NCBI GenBank assembly: GCA_016630905.1
Contig: WBMQ01000013.1
Coordinates: 124,001-188,000, forward strand
DNA length: 64,000 nt
Direction of reading: 5' to 3'
DNA from: Capillidium heterosporum
Taxonomy: Eukaryota > Entomophthoromycota > Entomophthoromycetes > Entomophthorales > Capillidiaceae
The notes under the pieces are model-generated. The model saw nothing but the letters and a program-made list of their open reading frames with translations, searched no databases and was not told the origin of the DNA. Below are positions 1 through 11,280 of the stretch, piece after piece. Numbering within the stretch: the stretch's first letter is position 1; every line of letters begins with the position of its first letter. A program made the position numbers and the translations under genes.

Positions 1-1990
1 CCAAAACTGCTATATATATCCATTTCTATTTTAGTCTAGCAGACGTCCGTTTGTGCAATGTCAAAAATTGTGCTACTCGGTTCGGCAAACTTGTATAGCT
101 ATGCTTAAACCGAATTTAAGCATAATCACTCAGTTTTGCTAAATCGTGTAGTAAATTGAAAATAAGCTGCTGCTTTTAACTTTTCGCAAATTCTGTTGTA
201 AGAAATTACAATTAACTTGAACCCAGTTTTCGAATCAAATGCTACTAAACATTTTCAAAACAAAGGTAACTTATAAAGATAAACTTCGCACCTACCTTTC
301 CACCAAGTTTTTAAGTGGTTTACCTAGTGAAAGGTATAGAAATGGTTAGGGTTGCAAGAGTTTGCGATTTTTAGTCAATAGCATTGTTTGGCCTTGATCT
401 TTGTTCACGTTTTAACACTTCTTTTATAGTAAGTTTTGCCTATCACTTAGATCTAAAAATTGAAAAGGCAATTTTCTTTGTCTGCTCTACGCTTGGCTTG
501 GGTATTTTTTACTACATTACCAAGTATATAATATAGCTTGATATACTTTATTTGGTATCTTCAACCCGTTGTAGAATTTTTATCTTTCATGTATTTGCTA
601 TAGTTTAGGTTACTCTAAAACAGTTTTGAAAGTATCTTGTCCAATATTTATACTATGATCAATTTTTTAGATATTGAATCAATTAATTTACTAAAGACGT
701 ACCTAGAGTGCAGGAACAGATTGAAGAACATTTTTATACCCAGGTAGGTGCACATCAGTGTAAGCACTATAGGTGTTAAGTTACTATATCTTGTCTTTTT
801 AATTATAACTCCATCGTTCATCAATTTTAACTAAACACAAGGTAATTTGTATATCAGTAAACTGCCAACTAGAAGCGTATTTTCCTAAAGTATACGGCAC
901 ATACTTGAAGTGCATCAAGGTACTTTGCGCACATTCAGTATAGTCTATCTTTCTAACAAAGGATTTACTGGTTTTAAAACCGTCTTTGTATACCATCCAA
1001 ATATGGATCTACAGCTATGAGAATGCTTTTCTACGACTTGCTTGCCCTTACTGATGAGTTTTCCGTATTCCATTTAAAGTTTTCAAGATTTGATGATAGA
1101 TAAAATATTATATATCCTATAGGATATTGATAATGAACTAATTTCTATATTTGTGATATCTCTCGATTTCCAAGACTTTGGTTTTAAATGATAAACTTGG
1201 ACTCCTATAGGTAAGAAGTCGATTTCTATCCTTGTATTGAGAACCATACCATAGTGATTGCTATTGGAGTCAATTTAATGTATTGTAATATAGCGACAAA
1301 TTTTAGTTAAATGCAGCAAATTTGGAATTTGAAAGTTTCATTTGCATTTTTAATTCTATAGTTAAAGCTCCAGTTCTATGGTCAGTGACAATGATTATAA
1401 ATATCTCTACTATATTAATTTACTATACTATGAACTCACTTTGTAAAATATGTATAATGTGCTAACTTGCTTTCGAAGATCAAACTATATGAATTTAATT
1501 TATATTACATACAAAAATACTACTGAGAACCTTCCAAAAGTATCGTTAACTATGCCAAAGAGACTTATAAAAGTATATCCAAACCTTCATAAGTTAGTAT
1601 TGTATCATATTGTATAAGTATGCAAAGTGCTTATAATGAGCCATACCATAACTTTAGTATACTTTTGATAGTTAATTTATATTATAATTCGTATCCAAGA
1701 GCTTAAGTAGCTAAAGATGTAAAGCGCATCATCTATTGATGCTTATGTAAATATACAGATTCTAAATTAAACTTTACTAGTTTATTGTAGCACTTTTCAT
1801 CACAGTTAGTGATGATGGCACATCTTATTATCGTTGAACTTGGTACCTCAATAGTCTAAAATGATTCGAGAAATCCTAATATAGATCTTTGTATTAAATA
1901 TACTATAACTTTATAAACTACTCAAATACTATAGGAAAACATTTGAAATTTAGTATTTAGTTTATTACAAACAAAATCTACAAAGCCCAT
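1..1990. other. AT-rich intergenic, no gene seen
   Basis: No reading frame of convincing length or composition on either strand. The part next to 1990 is the 3' flank of the minus-strand permease. I saw no tRNA-like or repeat structure. Confidence 0.6.
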
Positions 1991-3307
1991 CTAAGTAGTG
2001 GTACGTAAACCTTGGAAATCCAAAATCAAATTGGAAACAGCATCTATGGATCCTAAGATCAATCCAAACAAAGCGACGATAATGGCAACAGCCGTCAACA
2101 GATAATCCAAATATCCCCTCCCCTTAATTCCAAACAGCTTATAGTGGCAGACAATAGGTACCAAGAAAATGATAATACAGTTAGATACAGCACCAACTAA
2201 AGCCATGAGATCGTTGAAATAAGGGATGAACATGGCGATAACCGTTAGTACGGCACCTACAACACTTCTCAAAATAACTCTATAAACAAGCTCCTTAGAT
2301 TTGCTAAGATAACGTCGGTCGATATGCAGCATAGCTTCCTGTTCGAGGCAGAAGGTGCACATGTAGATAGGAGCAGCTAAAAGCACATGTAGTGTGATGA
2401 CTAAAAATGAAAAGACACTAGCAATTCCATCGGGTAGCGAATTTAGGACAGGTGATTTGACGTCGGTTCCGTAGACGTAATAGCCAACGACGCTGATGAC
2501 AACATACATTGAGGTGATAGTTGTTAGCGCGAAAGCCAAAACCTTGTTGAAAGACCTGGGATGACGCATACTGCTTTCTACATGGGGGTACACGACGTTG
2601 CCACTGTAACTGAAGGCGATGGTAGCCATAGCTAAAGGTAAACCACGCCACTCGACGACATCATGATGGGGAAAGACATAAGTTGGATCTGTATGCAGCT
2701 GAATGGCACCTAGGACGACGACGCAGATGACGACTACCAATGTAGCAAAGGCACCGAAAGCTGCCAACCAAGCTACCTCCTTTAACGTCTTGAGGGCAGC
2801 CGTCGGGATTATGATGACGAGACCTGCTAGTAATATAAATATCTTCTCGTCCAAGACAGGATCACCACCGTTCAAATACTTGACGACGTGCAGCATATTT
2901 TGGCCCGATAGTAGGATGTACAGGGTGGCACAGGACAGTAGGATGGAGTAGTGGAAGACTTTGACAAAGTACCTACCAAACTTGCCGAAAGCAGCCTCAC
3001 CAATGTCGGGCAATTCGTGCAACTTCTTGTTGGGATCATAGTACAAACATTCGATCAGTAGCTTACCACAGTAAAAGGTGATGAAAGCAGCGATGACAAT
3101 TAGGACTATAGTCAACCAACCGCCTTGAGCTATAGCGTAAGGTAGACCTAGCGTACCGGTACCAGCTACTACGCAAACAATGTTGAAGTAGGCACCGAAG
3201 CTCGAACCGGTTCCACTATCTGCATTAGTATGGATCGATTGTTCGGGATTGGAGCTGGAGTTGGGATTTATGGACTCGTTGAAAACTTTGGTATCGATCA
3301 CCTTCAT
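1991..3307 (-). CDS. AAAP-family amino-acid permease (AVT-like), intronless
   Basis: A 438-residue, single-exon polytopic membrane protein of the amino acid/auxin permease family, whose fungal AVT members move amino acids across the vacuolar membrane. A hydrophilic N-terminus of about 30 residues (the usual place for sorting signals) leads into GTGSSFGAYFNIVCVVAGTG and TLGLPYAIAQGGW, the hallmark first-helix region. About eleven hydrophobic helices follow, including the LKEVAWLAAFGAFATL segment, VVYPHVESSMRHPRSF, and a C-terminal pair around FIPYFNDLMALVG. ATG start and TAG stop are clear. Length fits the family. A decayed relative lies 2-3 kb upstream on the same strand. Family assignment is firm; substrate and exact membrane are inference. 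Confidence 0.9.
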   Translation of the reverse strand: MKVIDTKVFNESINPNSSSNPEQSIHTNADSGTGSSFGAYFNIVCVVAGTGTLGLPYAIAQGGWLTIVLIVIAAFITFYCGKLLIECLYYDPNKKLHELPDIGEAAFGKFGRYFVKVFHYSILLSCATLYILLSGQNMLHVVKYLNGGDPVLDEKIFILLAGLVIIIPTAALKTLKEVAWLAAFGAFATLVVVICVVVLGAIQLHTDPTYVFPHHDVVEWRGLPLAMATIAFSYSGNVVYPHVESSMRHPRSFNKVLAFALTTITSMYVVISVVGYYVYGTDVKSPVLNSLPDGIASVFSFLVITLHVLLAAPIYMCTFCLEQEAMLHIDRRYLSKSKELVYRVILRSVVGAVLTVIAMFIPYFNDLMALVGAVSNCIIIFLVPIVCHYKLFGIKGRGYLDYLLTAVAIIVALFGLILGSIDAVSNLILDFQGLRTTT

Positions 3308-5399
3308 CTAATCAATTTTAAGGTTAAGGAATTAAAGATTGTAAAGAAGGATGGAGAAGCCTCTTATAGTTAAGCGATTAATGGACCTGTATAGAATGTG
3401 ACTTTCTACCCATCACAAGTAAGGTCAGTTGATTAAAATGCCATTTCTAAATGAAATCACTACTATAAGTGCTCAAAGTCTTTTGACAGCTGACAACTTG
3501 TACCTGGACGATGATATGGTCGCTTTTACCTTTTGAGGAGTCAGGACAAGTCATCGTCGATATCAACCGCTCCTTTTGGTAACATGAAATTCTAAATATA
3601 AAATCTTTGGCGGACGAAATTGGTGGCAAAGTTATTCTTGAGTGGATAGGTTTGAGATTAACTTATCGACTTGAAATTTTTTAAGCTGGAGGTTCTTGAA
3701 GGGAAAGTCCCGTCCGATGCTAAGTTGCAGTTGGCTGTAAGAACTATATCATAGCAAAGCTATACCATATTTTATGAAAAATGACGCCGTATAGGCAGAA
3801 GCTTAGATTTTAGGCTCTACATATGGGATGTTTATAATTTATCTTGCATACATATATGACGAGTATAAGATGCGTAATGATTTTAAAGGTGGTTTGGGTT
3901 CCTGTTGAGGAGTTTTGCAGGGTTGGCTTCGGCTAAATTTTTGGATAGGTCAAAATGGATGCCAGCTCGCTTTAACCTCTTTTAGACGGGCATTCCACTT
4001 CTAATAGTTAAAATGCCTTGCCTACCTACAGAGCTAAACTTTACATCTAGATACAACTGTCAGCACTTTGACAGTAGGAAACGACTTGCTAGATAGCTAG
4101 ATGTTCTACTAATACTGTGATACTGAGCTCAAACTTAGTACCCTAATAGCCTATAGTTGAATACCAGCCTTTTGTAGTACCTATAGAGGTGGACATATAT
4201 ACATTTACAACTTATTAGAAAGGGCTTTCCGATATTACTCTGCTATCCAACTTCTTTAAAGGGTTCTTTAATTTTTTGACACACATATGCACAATAAAAC
4301 TTCAAATATTAGCATGGTTTATCAAACTTCATAAGTTTAAATACATTACTATTTTACAAGCCAGTTCGCTGCCTAGTGTCCCTTTTAGAACATTATTTTG
4401 AAAAGGTGGATGAGATGCTAGAATGAGTTTAAATTGATATACGGCTTGGTTCAAACATCTTGGGTAAGTTTATAAAAATTAAAGTATCAGGCCAAAGCAT
4501 TATTCCACCTAGTGAGAAAGGTTTTTACTACTAAGCTTTGAACTTAATGGACCATCAGCTACCTTCATTCCGAGGCTGCCGATTTCTTTTTGTTTATACT
4601 TTTGTAAAGGAAAATTGTATAGTATTTCAAGATACCAAGAATCAAGCGCGTTGCTATTAATTTGAAATAATAGACTACTAAGACATCAATGGACGAATCT
4701 GAAACTAGACATCAGGCTTTAATCGATATGGTAGCTTAAGTATTTTCGTCTTTGCTACCAAATGGATAAGATAAAAATGCAGAATTCCGATGCCTAAAGT
4801 TGTATAAAGATGTGGCAATTATTGCAAATTTTACAGCTTCCCATACTCACTATTAATTTTTATGCGCAAAAGTAGCGTTTCTCTGTTCTATGTGCTAATT
4901 ATATAGAGAACATGAATTAAGTAAATATTTTTGAAACTAGTTTTTTGTGAAATTTGTAAAGTTTCAAACTATAGCATAAAATCCCAAAGTTTAGCTTAAA
5001 AGATGGTTTAATTTGGTAGCAGAGTTGAAAGAAAACTTATGATCTACAAAGATCAGATAGAATGTCGATAGGAGGATAAACAAGTGCACAGCTTTCTATA
5101 AAGGGTAAGTACTACCTAAATTTAATTAGGTAGCATCGTCAGCTTCTATTTTAAGGTATTAAACATCTCTTTCTAGTAGAAGTGTATGCAAAAGCATCCA
5201 TAAATTTAAGGCAGACATCTTATATATTGCAGTTAGGTTGAGTTAAGCAATAATTAAAAAGTTATTTACCAACTTTTATATTTTGTTTCATGCATATTGT
5301 ATACTGCATAAAAGGCATGTATTTATCTCATCTTTCCAAAAAAGTTTATATTAATAGACTTTCTACTACATGCTAAAAAGCAATCTTAATGTAAGGAAG
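3308..5399. other. intergenic, upstream of permease
   Basis: Contains the presumed promoter of the permease next to 3307. A short stretch around 3420-3720 has codon-like patches in several frames, but I could not assign it to a family. No intact gene seen. Confidence 0.4.
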
Positions 5400-6240
5400 T
5401 TTCCAAAGAAATGCAGAGTTGGGCTTGAGGTAAACCAGCACAATGGTGATAGCATCAATAAAACTAAAGAAGCTTAAGGCCATTGTTTTGGCAGCAAATA
5501 TTTTAGTCACAATATGGACTCAAAAGCGATTCCTAAAATAAATGAAACAATGATCGTGACGAAACCAAGGAAAGCAACAATGCTCATCGGAGCTCGGGGT
5601 TCCAATCCCTATCCTAAGTGATTCTAATCTAATGCTAACCTTTATTATGATTTTGAGCCAATTCAAGTTTGCAGGAAATCTGCTAAAAATATTGGAAAGT
5701 GTGTTGTGATTATAGCATAAAGGGGAGTCAAATCTTTATGAAATAACTATTTGTCTAAAAGTTACACGAATCAAGAAGGCTTATACAGAATAAAAGGTAG
5801 AGGTAAGCGGAGGGATGAAGATATCGACAGCGAATGCATCATTAAGAATGTGGCTTGTATTTACCATACCTTTAAGGTATGCTAGAATAATATAGCTATA
5901 AAGCGTTGCAACTCATAAGATAGTCAGTATTCGCAGTGAAGATTGATAGATTGGCTCGGGTTGCATCCAGTTTGTGCTAAAAATCTGCCTTTCTAAAGCT
6001 GATTCCTATGTAACTGGAGACTAATTTATTGCTGAGTCGAAAGGGATTGATCGAGTCTAATTTGTCTGTCGACATGGAAATTGATGGAATACAGAAAATA
6101 AAATGATTGGGTTTCGAGCTCTATAGTGTGATGCAAACTCAATCCATGCTACTGATCGTTGCATACCTTGAGGTTAAAGTTCGCCAGCTAGGAAGGTCAT
6201 CAAGCTGACTTTCTGGAAAAGCCTTCCGAGGATTCGTTAC
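5400..6240 (-). pseudogene. decayed AAAP permease
   Basis: Minus-strand segments in shifting frames match the intact permease at 1991-3307 in the right order. Near 6210-6140, DDLPSWRTLTSRYATIS matches DVVEWRGLPLAMATIAF. Near 5970-5840, a Met-x-x-Pro segment plus a TLYSYIILAYLKG helix matches MRHPRSF and the MYVVISVVGYYVYG helix. Near 5610-5420, FLGFVTIIVSFILGI and AAKTMALSFFSFIDAITIVL match the last helices (VGAVLTVIAMFIPYFNDLMALVG). Stops and frame changes lie throughout, so it is not functional. The N-terminal third was not found. The relationship is read by eye from motif order, not from an alignment. Confidence 0.7.
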
Positions 6241-7199
6241 ATAAGTGAAACATTAAAATATGTAACAGACACCAATTCAACTGTTGATTTACGTAGCTCC
6301 AAGTTGGAATTTATAGTATATATACTACATAGGTTTCATTTGTAAAGTTCAATTTTAACATTTACCCCAAATAAGTTGAGCAGTATAAAGAGACAAAGGT
6401 GATACCATAGCTACTACCAAGTAACTTTCTACAATATATTGGCAAGTTATATAAAATCTAATCAAGTATACTTTTCCTATCAGATTATCTATTTTACATA
6501 TATAAAAGGAGTATATTAAACTAGTGAAAGGTTAAATTTGAAGTATTTTAGAAATGAAATACGACTAAAATATATCTAAAGTTTGTAATGGAAGCTTGTA
6601 AGAGAATTTTATTTTAAAACGGGATAGGTGCTATCAAAGTAAAGGAATAAAGCCTTTAGTTAGAATGTAAGAACAACAAGCTATCTAAGCGTTGGAGAAT
6701 TTTTCATCAAGTACTAATGTAAGAAGTTGATATAGATATCCAGTGACTGAGCTTTGGTTCATTCTATAAACTTAGCGATGGCTTTAATTTGTCGTTGGAA
6801 AGGGTAAGGAACTGTAAGTTCAATTTACTATCCCTACCAGCAATATCAACGATTGGAAAATCCCTTATAACTGAGACGATTCTTCGAATTTAGTAAAGGT
6901 TGACGAAGATAGCCAAAGCCGTAACACTTGGAAGAAATTAAAACTTATCAAAGTTGCAAATTAATTATATGGTTGGTACAATCTATACCTACAAGATATT
7001 TCGTGGACTTAACCTCTAAGTTTGAAGTGCTTCAATTTATATAAGTCCAGTAGAAAGCTCATATTGCCTTAGAAAAGGTTTGGATATAGGAATAAGATGA
7101 TATAGGCAAGGTTTTGCAACTTATTAGCGATTTGTGGAAACATCAATCTTACAGCAAAATCCAAGCCAACTATGCTTTTGAATCAGTATTAAATGAAAT

Positions 7200-7990
7200 G
7201 ATCAATGGCATCTATGTTGATGCGATCTAATTTGGCAGACTATAATTTAAAGTTCAGGGAAACAGTTCAACAGAGTTTTAGTGATGGTTGTTTCTCAAAG
7301 TGTACAGTTGAATATCAGCTTATTCAGATGCAGAAAAGTGGTCATCGTCATATGCAAGTGGGAGATGTAGTTAATAGAAATATAATTCAGGATCGTCAAG
7401 CTAGAGAAAACATTGCTGATATGAATAGGAGGTTTTTGGTCACAGGAACCTAAATCCAAGATTAACAATTGAAGTTGTGGAGTAGCAACTAAACTCAAGA
7501 CATCAAACTTAGTTGGGTCGTAGCTGAAGGAATTCAGCCCCAAATAAGCAAAATGGCAGTTTATACTTGTAGATGAGTTTGGTTGAAATTAACTTAGTAT
7601 GTTGCAAGCCGAGCTTTTTCAAGTTGGTAAGTAAACTCTGCATCAGTCAGTCGATTTGGCAATTGGCTTTAATATGAAATACCTCAAGGTGCTCCAGGCT
7701 GCAGAAAGTCGATAGGTCGTAGAAACCTAAAGCCATACTAACTCCAACTGCTTTAATTTGCTTATCGTATTTGACTAGTATATTTTTAAATTATTGAGCT
7801 AAATTAAATTCCTCAAGTTTAAGATTTAGGATGCTTACGACTTTGTGGATTTTGGATATCAAAATTTGGTTGAAAAGTATAGTACAAAGTCATAATTTGA
7901 ATCAGTTGGACCTTTTTAACTTGATTAATGTTTCTTCTACTGTGAAATTGAGTAGGATATTGAAGTTGAGTTGTATCTCTTGAATTTCAC
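7200..7990 (-). pseudogene. decayed leucine-rich-repeat (RNI/F-box-like) protein
   Basis: Minus-strand open stretches are rich in spaced leucines, e.g. near 7755-7640 (FCSLEHLEVFHIKANCQID and LLTNLKKLGL) and 7543-7295 (PQLQLLILDLGSC, FSSLTILNYI, FLHLNKLIFN). The Leu-x-x-Leu-x-Leu spacing is that of ribonuclease-inhibitor-like repeats seen in fungal F-box/LRR proteins. Frames are interrupted. Weaker Leu-rich patches continue towards 6700 and 8000. No F-box was identified. Confidence 0.45.
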
Positions 7991-8649
7991 TGCTTGGAAA
8001 TAGACAAAGAAAACTAACTAAGCTTCTCTTTTAAATAGAGTTGACAAGGTAGTGTAAAATTGCACTTGCCATTCAGTTTGCTATAAGCTGGCTTGGGCTT
8101 TTCCTCATTTGGCTCAAAAAATCCAAGAACTGGTTGCAAGAAACCTGATAAACTTTTAATTTAAACTACATTCACTCACTAAGAACTAAGAACCAAGTAC
8201 CCTCATCGGTATCTGTATTTAAAGTGGAGCTACTATTACACAGGTACTTCCTTTGCTTCATCAAGTAGCCGTACTATAGTGCATAGTACTCCCTTTTCTA
8301 CATTACCCTTTACCATAATACATCTCAATTATGAAGAGATTGAGAACGTGTAGATAAATGCAAAAGGTAACAAAATCAATATAGCGCTTTTTCCTAATTC
8401 AAACTTGAAGTTGAGTTGAGACATTAGGTAACGTTCCTTATTTCGAAGGTAAGATAGCTCTAACTCCATGTGCTGCTTTGACAAACCATCTTTGGGTATT
8501 CTACCACTAATGAGTTTTGTTTCTTGAACTAGATGAAGTACAAGCCCAATATTAAGTCATTTAAACTAGTAAAAATATAGCAAAAGTTATAGTTTAAAAT
8601 ACAGTATTAACCATAAAAAATGTTTAAATTCTTTTATTCTCTTCAATTT

Positions 8650-9200
8650 TGCTAGATCCATCACCTTTTAAATCGGCCAATTGTTTGAACCATCATCATC
8701 ACAGCCACTTAATGCATCATCAAATCCACTTTGAATTTCCCCATCCAGTTAATTATTAATACCATCGTTTCCCTGGTCCGTACTAATAGCGTTTTGAAAG
8801 CTATCCCAAGTCAAAGTCAATACAGAAGCTTTAGTTAAGAGATCAGTAGATTTAATTGAATTGGATTCATCAAAGAGAAAGCGTTGGAAAATATCTGATC
8901 TAGCAATATAAGGGTGATGGTCAAATTTTGAACTCAGATTAGCTTTATTTTCGTTATGATGAACATTATTTATGATATATCTTGGTTAAATTTTACAGCT
9001 AATATAGTTTTTTACATGCTTGAATGAAAAGAGTGGATTGGAAAGGCTTGTGTACCAACTGAAATTTCGTTTATCAAAGGTGTTGGGTACATCTTTATCT
9101 TGATTATGAAGTTGTCGATAAAGTTTTGAAGCCAAATGGTAGAATTTAGCAAGACTGGAATTGAAGTTGCAGTAGCTTGACCGTATTGCTTGTAAGTAGA
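8650..9200 (-). pseudogene. decayed paralogue of the lineage-specific ORF at 51032
   Basis: On the minus strand the segments SLAKFYHLASKLYRQLHNQD, DVPNTFDKRNFSW, SDIFQRFLFDE, TKASVLTL and DALSGCDDDGSNN line up in order with SLTKLYNSTSKLYQQLYSQG, DVSGSFNKRNFSW, SDAFRHFLFGK, TKASVLQT and DAAGGCDGGGSSD of the intact ORF at 51032-51577. Homology extends into the 5' flank: CTACTGCAACTTCAA and the upstream CTTTCTAC/TCTTTTCTAC tract are shared. The codon at the ATG position reads ACG here, and in-frame stops follow. Confidence 0.8.
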
Positions 9201-9791
9201 AAGGTTGGATTGAAATTCAAGTAAAATTTTGGATACAGATTTATATAATAGATCTTTGAGTAAGTTATAATGAAGAGTAACTGATAAACCGTTCTCATTT
9301 ATTTTAACTTGGACTTGATAATGTTTCTATGTCAATTTCATAAACCTTATCACCTAGGAAATATTAAAGGCAAGGGAAGGAGTTTATAGAATATAAGCGA
9401 TCGATATTTAGATTGAATTCATCTAATTAGTCAATGGATGGCTATCCACTAATTTTAACATTTAGGTAGAGGGGTCTTGGTATATTCATTACAATTTTTG
9501 GAGCTATAGAGTTAGCTGATGCTACATTACTTGCCACCTAGATCTACAAAGTTTTGAATCACTAGGCTGAGTTCTAAAGCCTTCGATTAGATTAGGTTGA
9601 AAACTCGGATATTGGTGTAGATTAGCTTGGCTTACCTACTAGAAATGAATTATCACTCTAATTGGGAACCTGGAAATAAACTGCAAATTATATACGGTTT
9701 GGATGCAAAGATTTAGCCAATCGAATCCAAATTTCTGGGTCAAGTATGTAAGCCAGACTTGTCAAATTTCTCAAAGCATTTTCAACTCAAC
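9201..9791. other. intergenic, TPA1 promoter side
   Basis: On the minus strand a peptide-like stretch (VMNIPRPLYLNVKISG, then FLGDKVYEIDIETL) with stops lies near 9480-9320. It may be part of another dead gene. The remainder next to 9791 is the probable TPA1 promoter. No intact gene. Confidence 0.35.
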
Positions 9792-11280
9792 ATGATGGAA
9801 GAAACTAATCAACCTAATTCAACAACCCCACCAACTTCAATCAACAAAAAGTTGAAGAAAGACAAGGATGCTTCCAAGACTATATTAAGTTCCAACCTAG
9901 ATATCTCCACCGACTTTTACAACCAATTTTCCTCCTACTACCAAACCAAACAACCGTTCCAACTTACCGCCTATTCTTCTCAAGTCATCACCTACCCTTA
10001 CCTAGCAGGTAGTATTGACAACGTACTCGACCCAGCCTTTGTAAAAAGACTCATTAAAGAAATAGAATCGTTTGTCCCCTTAAAGAAGATTGACAATGAT
10101 CTTTACGAATTCTATCAGTCCAAAGACTTACAGCTTCTCAACACTAAACAGATAACCAAGTTAAAAGATGTTTTGAAAGGTGACCAATTCCTCAAGTTCT
10201 TCAAAAGTTTAACGAAGCTGGAGTTGAACGGCAAAGTTGATATATCAATATCAAAGTACAGCTTTAATAACTATTTGTTGTGCCACGATGATGACATAAA
10301 GTCGAACGAAGCCAATGAAGGTCGACAGATCGCCTTTATCTTGTATTTGACGGACGAGGAATGGGATGAAAAGGATGGTGGTCAACTGCAGCTTTTCAAC
10401 TGTGATGTAAATAGAGAACCTAGCTGGGATGACACAATCGAACTGATACCAAAACGTAATCGGCTAGTCTTCTTCGAGATTGGGAATAAGAGTTTCCATC
10501 AGGTCTTACCGGTTAAGAGTAAAGTTCGGGATAGGTTGAGTGTAGTAGGGTTGGTTCCATGGCAAATTTAATTTCGATACGGTTACTTTGAAAGAAGGTA
10601 CCGAAGTCAGCCATTCGATCGACAAAGCTCATGCTGACTACATATTTAAATCGATAGATAGTAGTGTTGAAGATTTGAAAGTGTTCATCAACGAAAGTTA
10701 TTTGAAAGTTGAGAATCACAATCAGATTGCTAATAAGTTCCAAGAGGAAGGTAGTCTAGCTTTGGCCCAATTCTTTAGATTGGAGTTCTTTGATCATCTA
10801 GTCAAAGAGCTGTACAAACCCAACAATGCAAACCTTTCTAAAACAGTAGGTCCACCCACCTTAAGGTCTTACCAAAGGATAATAAACTACAATAGTCCAA
10901 TTTTAGCCCAACTGCAAACCTTACTATCGAGTATCGAATTCCACAATCTTCTCTTCAACTTGACTGGAATTTCAGCTACATCCTTAACCCATTCTATCGA
11001 CAAATATCAAAACAATAGCTATAAAATTTTGAACGATTTAAATTTAGATCCCAATGGGTTGGACCTCATCCTTTACTTTCTAAACTCCAACATTGAGTGG
11101 AAACAGGAATGGTTTGGTGGATATCACTATGTCAAAGAGGAGAATAGCCTGATCACCTTGTATCCTAATAACAATGTGTTGAATCTGGTGGATCGCAGGG
11201 AGAAGAGTATATTAAGATTTGTCAAGTTGGCACGCTGTGAAGATAAGGAGTTCTTTGTGCTGGACGGCATACTCAAATAA
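9792..11280 (+). CDS. TPA1: Tpa1/Ofd1-type prolyl 3,4-dihydroxylase, apparent +1 frame change
   Basis: A 2-oxoglutarate/Fe(II) dioxygenase of the Tpa1/Ofd1 family, which hydroxylates ribosomal protein uS12 and influences translation termination and oxygen response. The ATG is taken at 9792 (MMEETNQPN); earlier in-frame codons lack an ATG. The catalytic double-stranded beta-helix holds the His-x-Asp pair in LLCHDDDI, the distal His in KSFHQVLP and the 2OG-binding Arg in VRDRLSVVG. The C-terminal second domain ends FFVLDGILK. The frame changes near 10549: the first frame runs on to a stop at 10571, while the homologous continuation WFHGKFNFDTV is one base out of step, skipping one T. Joined length is about 495 residues, close to S. 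pombe Ofd1. An assembly error, a recent mutation or real frameshifting are all possible. Confidence 0.85.

Noticed and set aside
799-996. A 65-codon minus-strand frame
   Set aside because: No conserved motif, no partner exon, and composition typical of random AT-rich spacer.
5581-5625. A tRNA T-arm-like string (GGGGTTCCAATCCC)
   Set aside because: No acceptor stem, anticodon arm or D-arm can be placed around it, and the same stretch translates as part of the decayed permease.
10549-10612. A short intron as the explanation of the TPA1 frame change
   Set aside because: The only donor-like GTAG and acceptor-like AAAG would remove the conserved WFHG continuation, so a one-base shift fits better.
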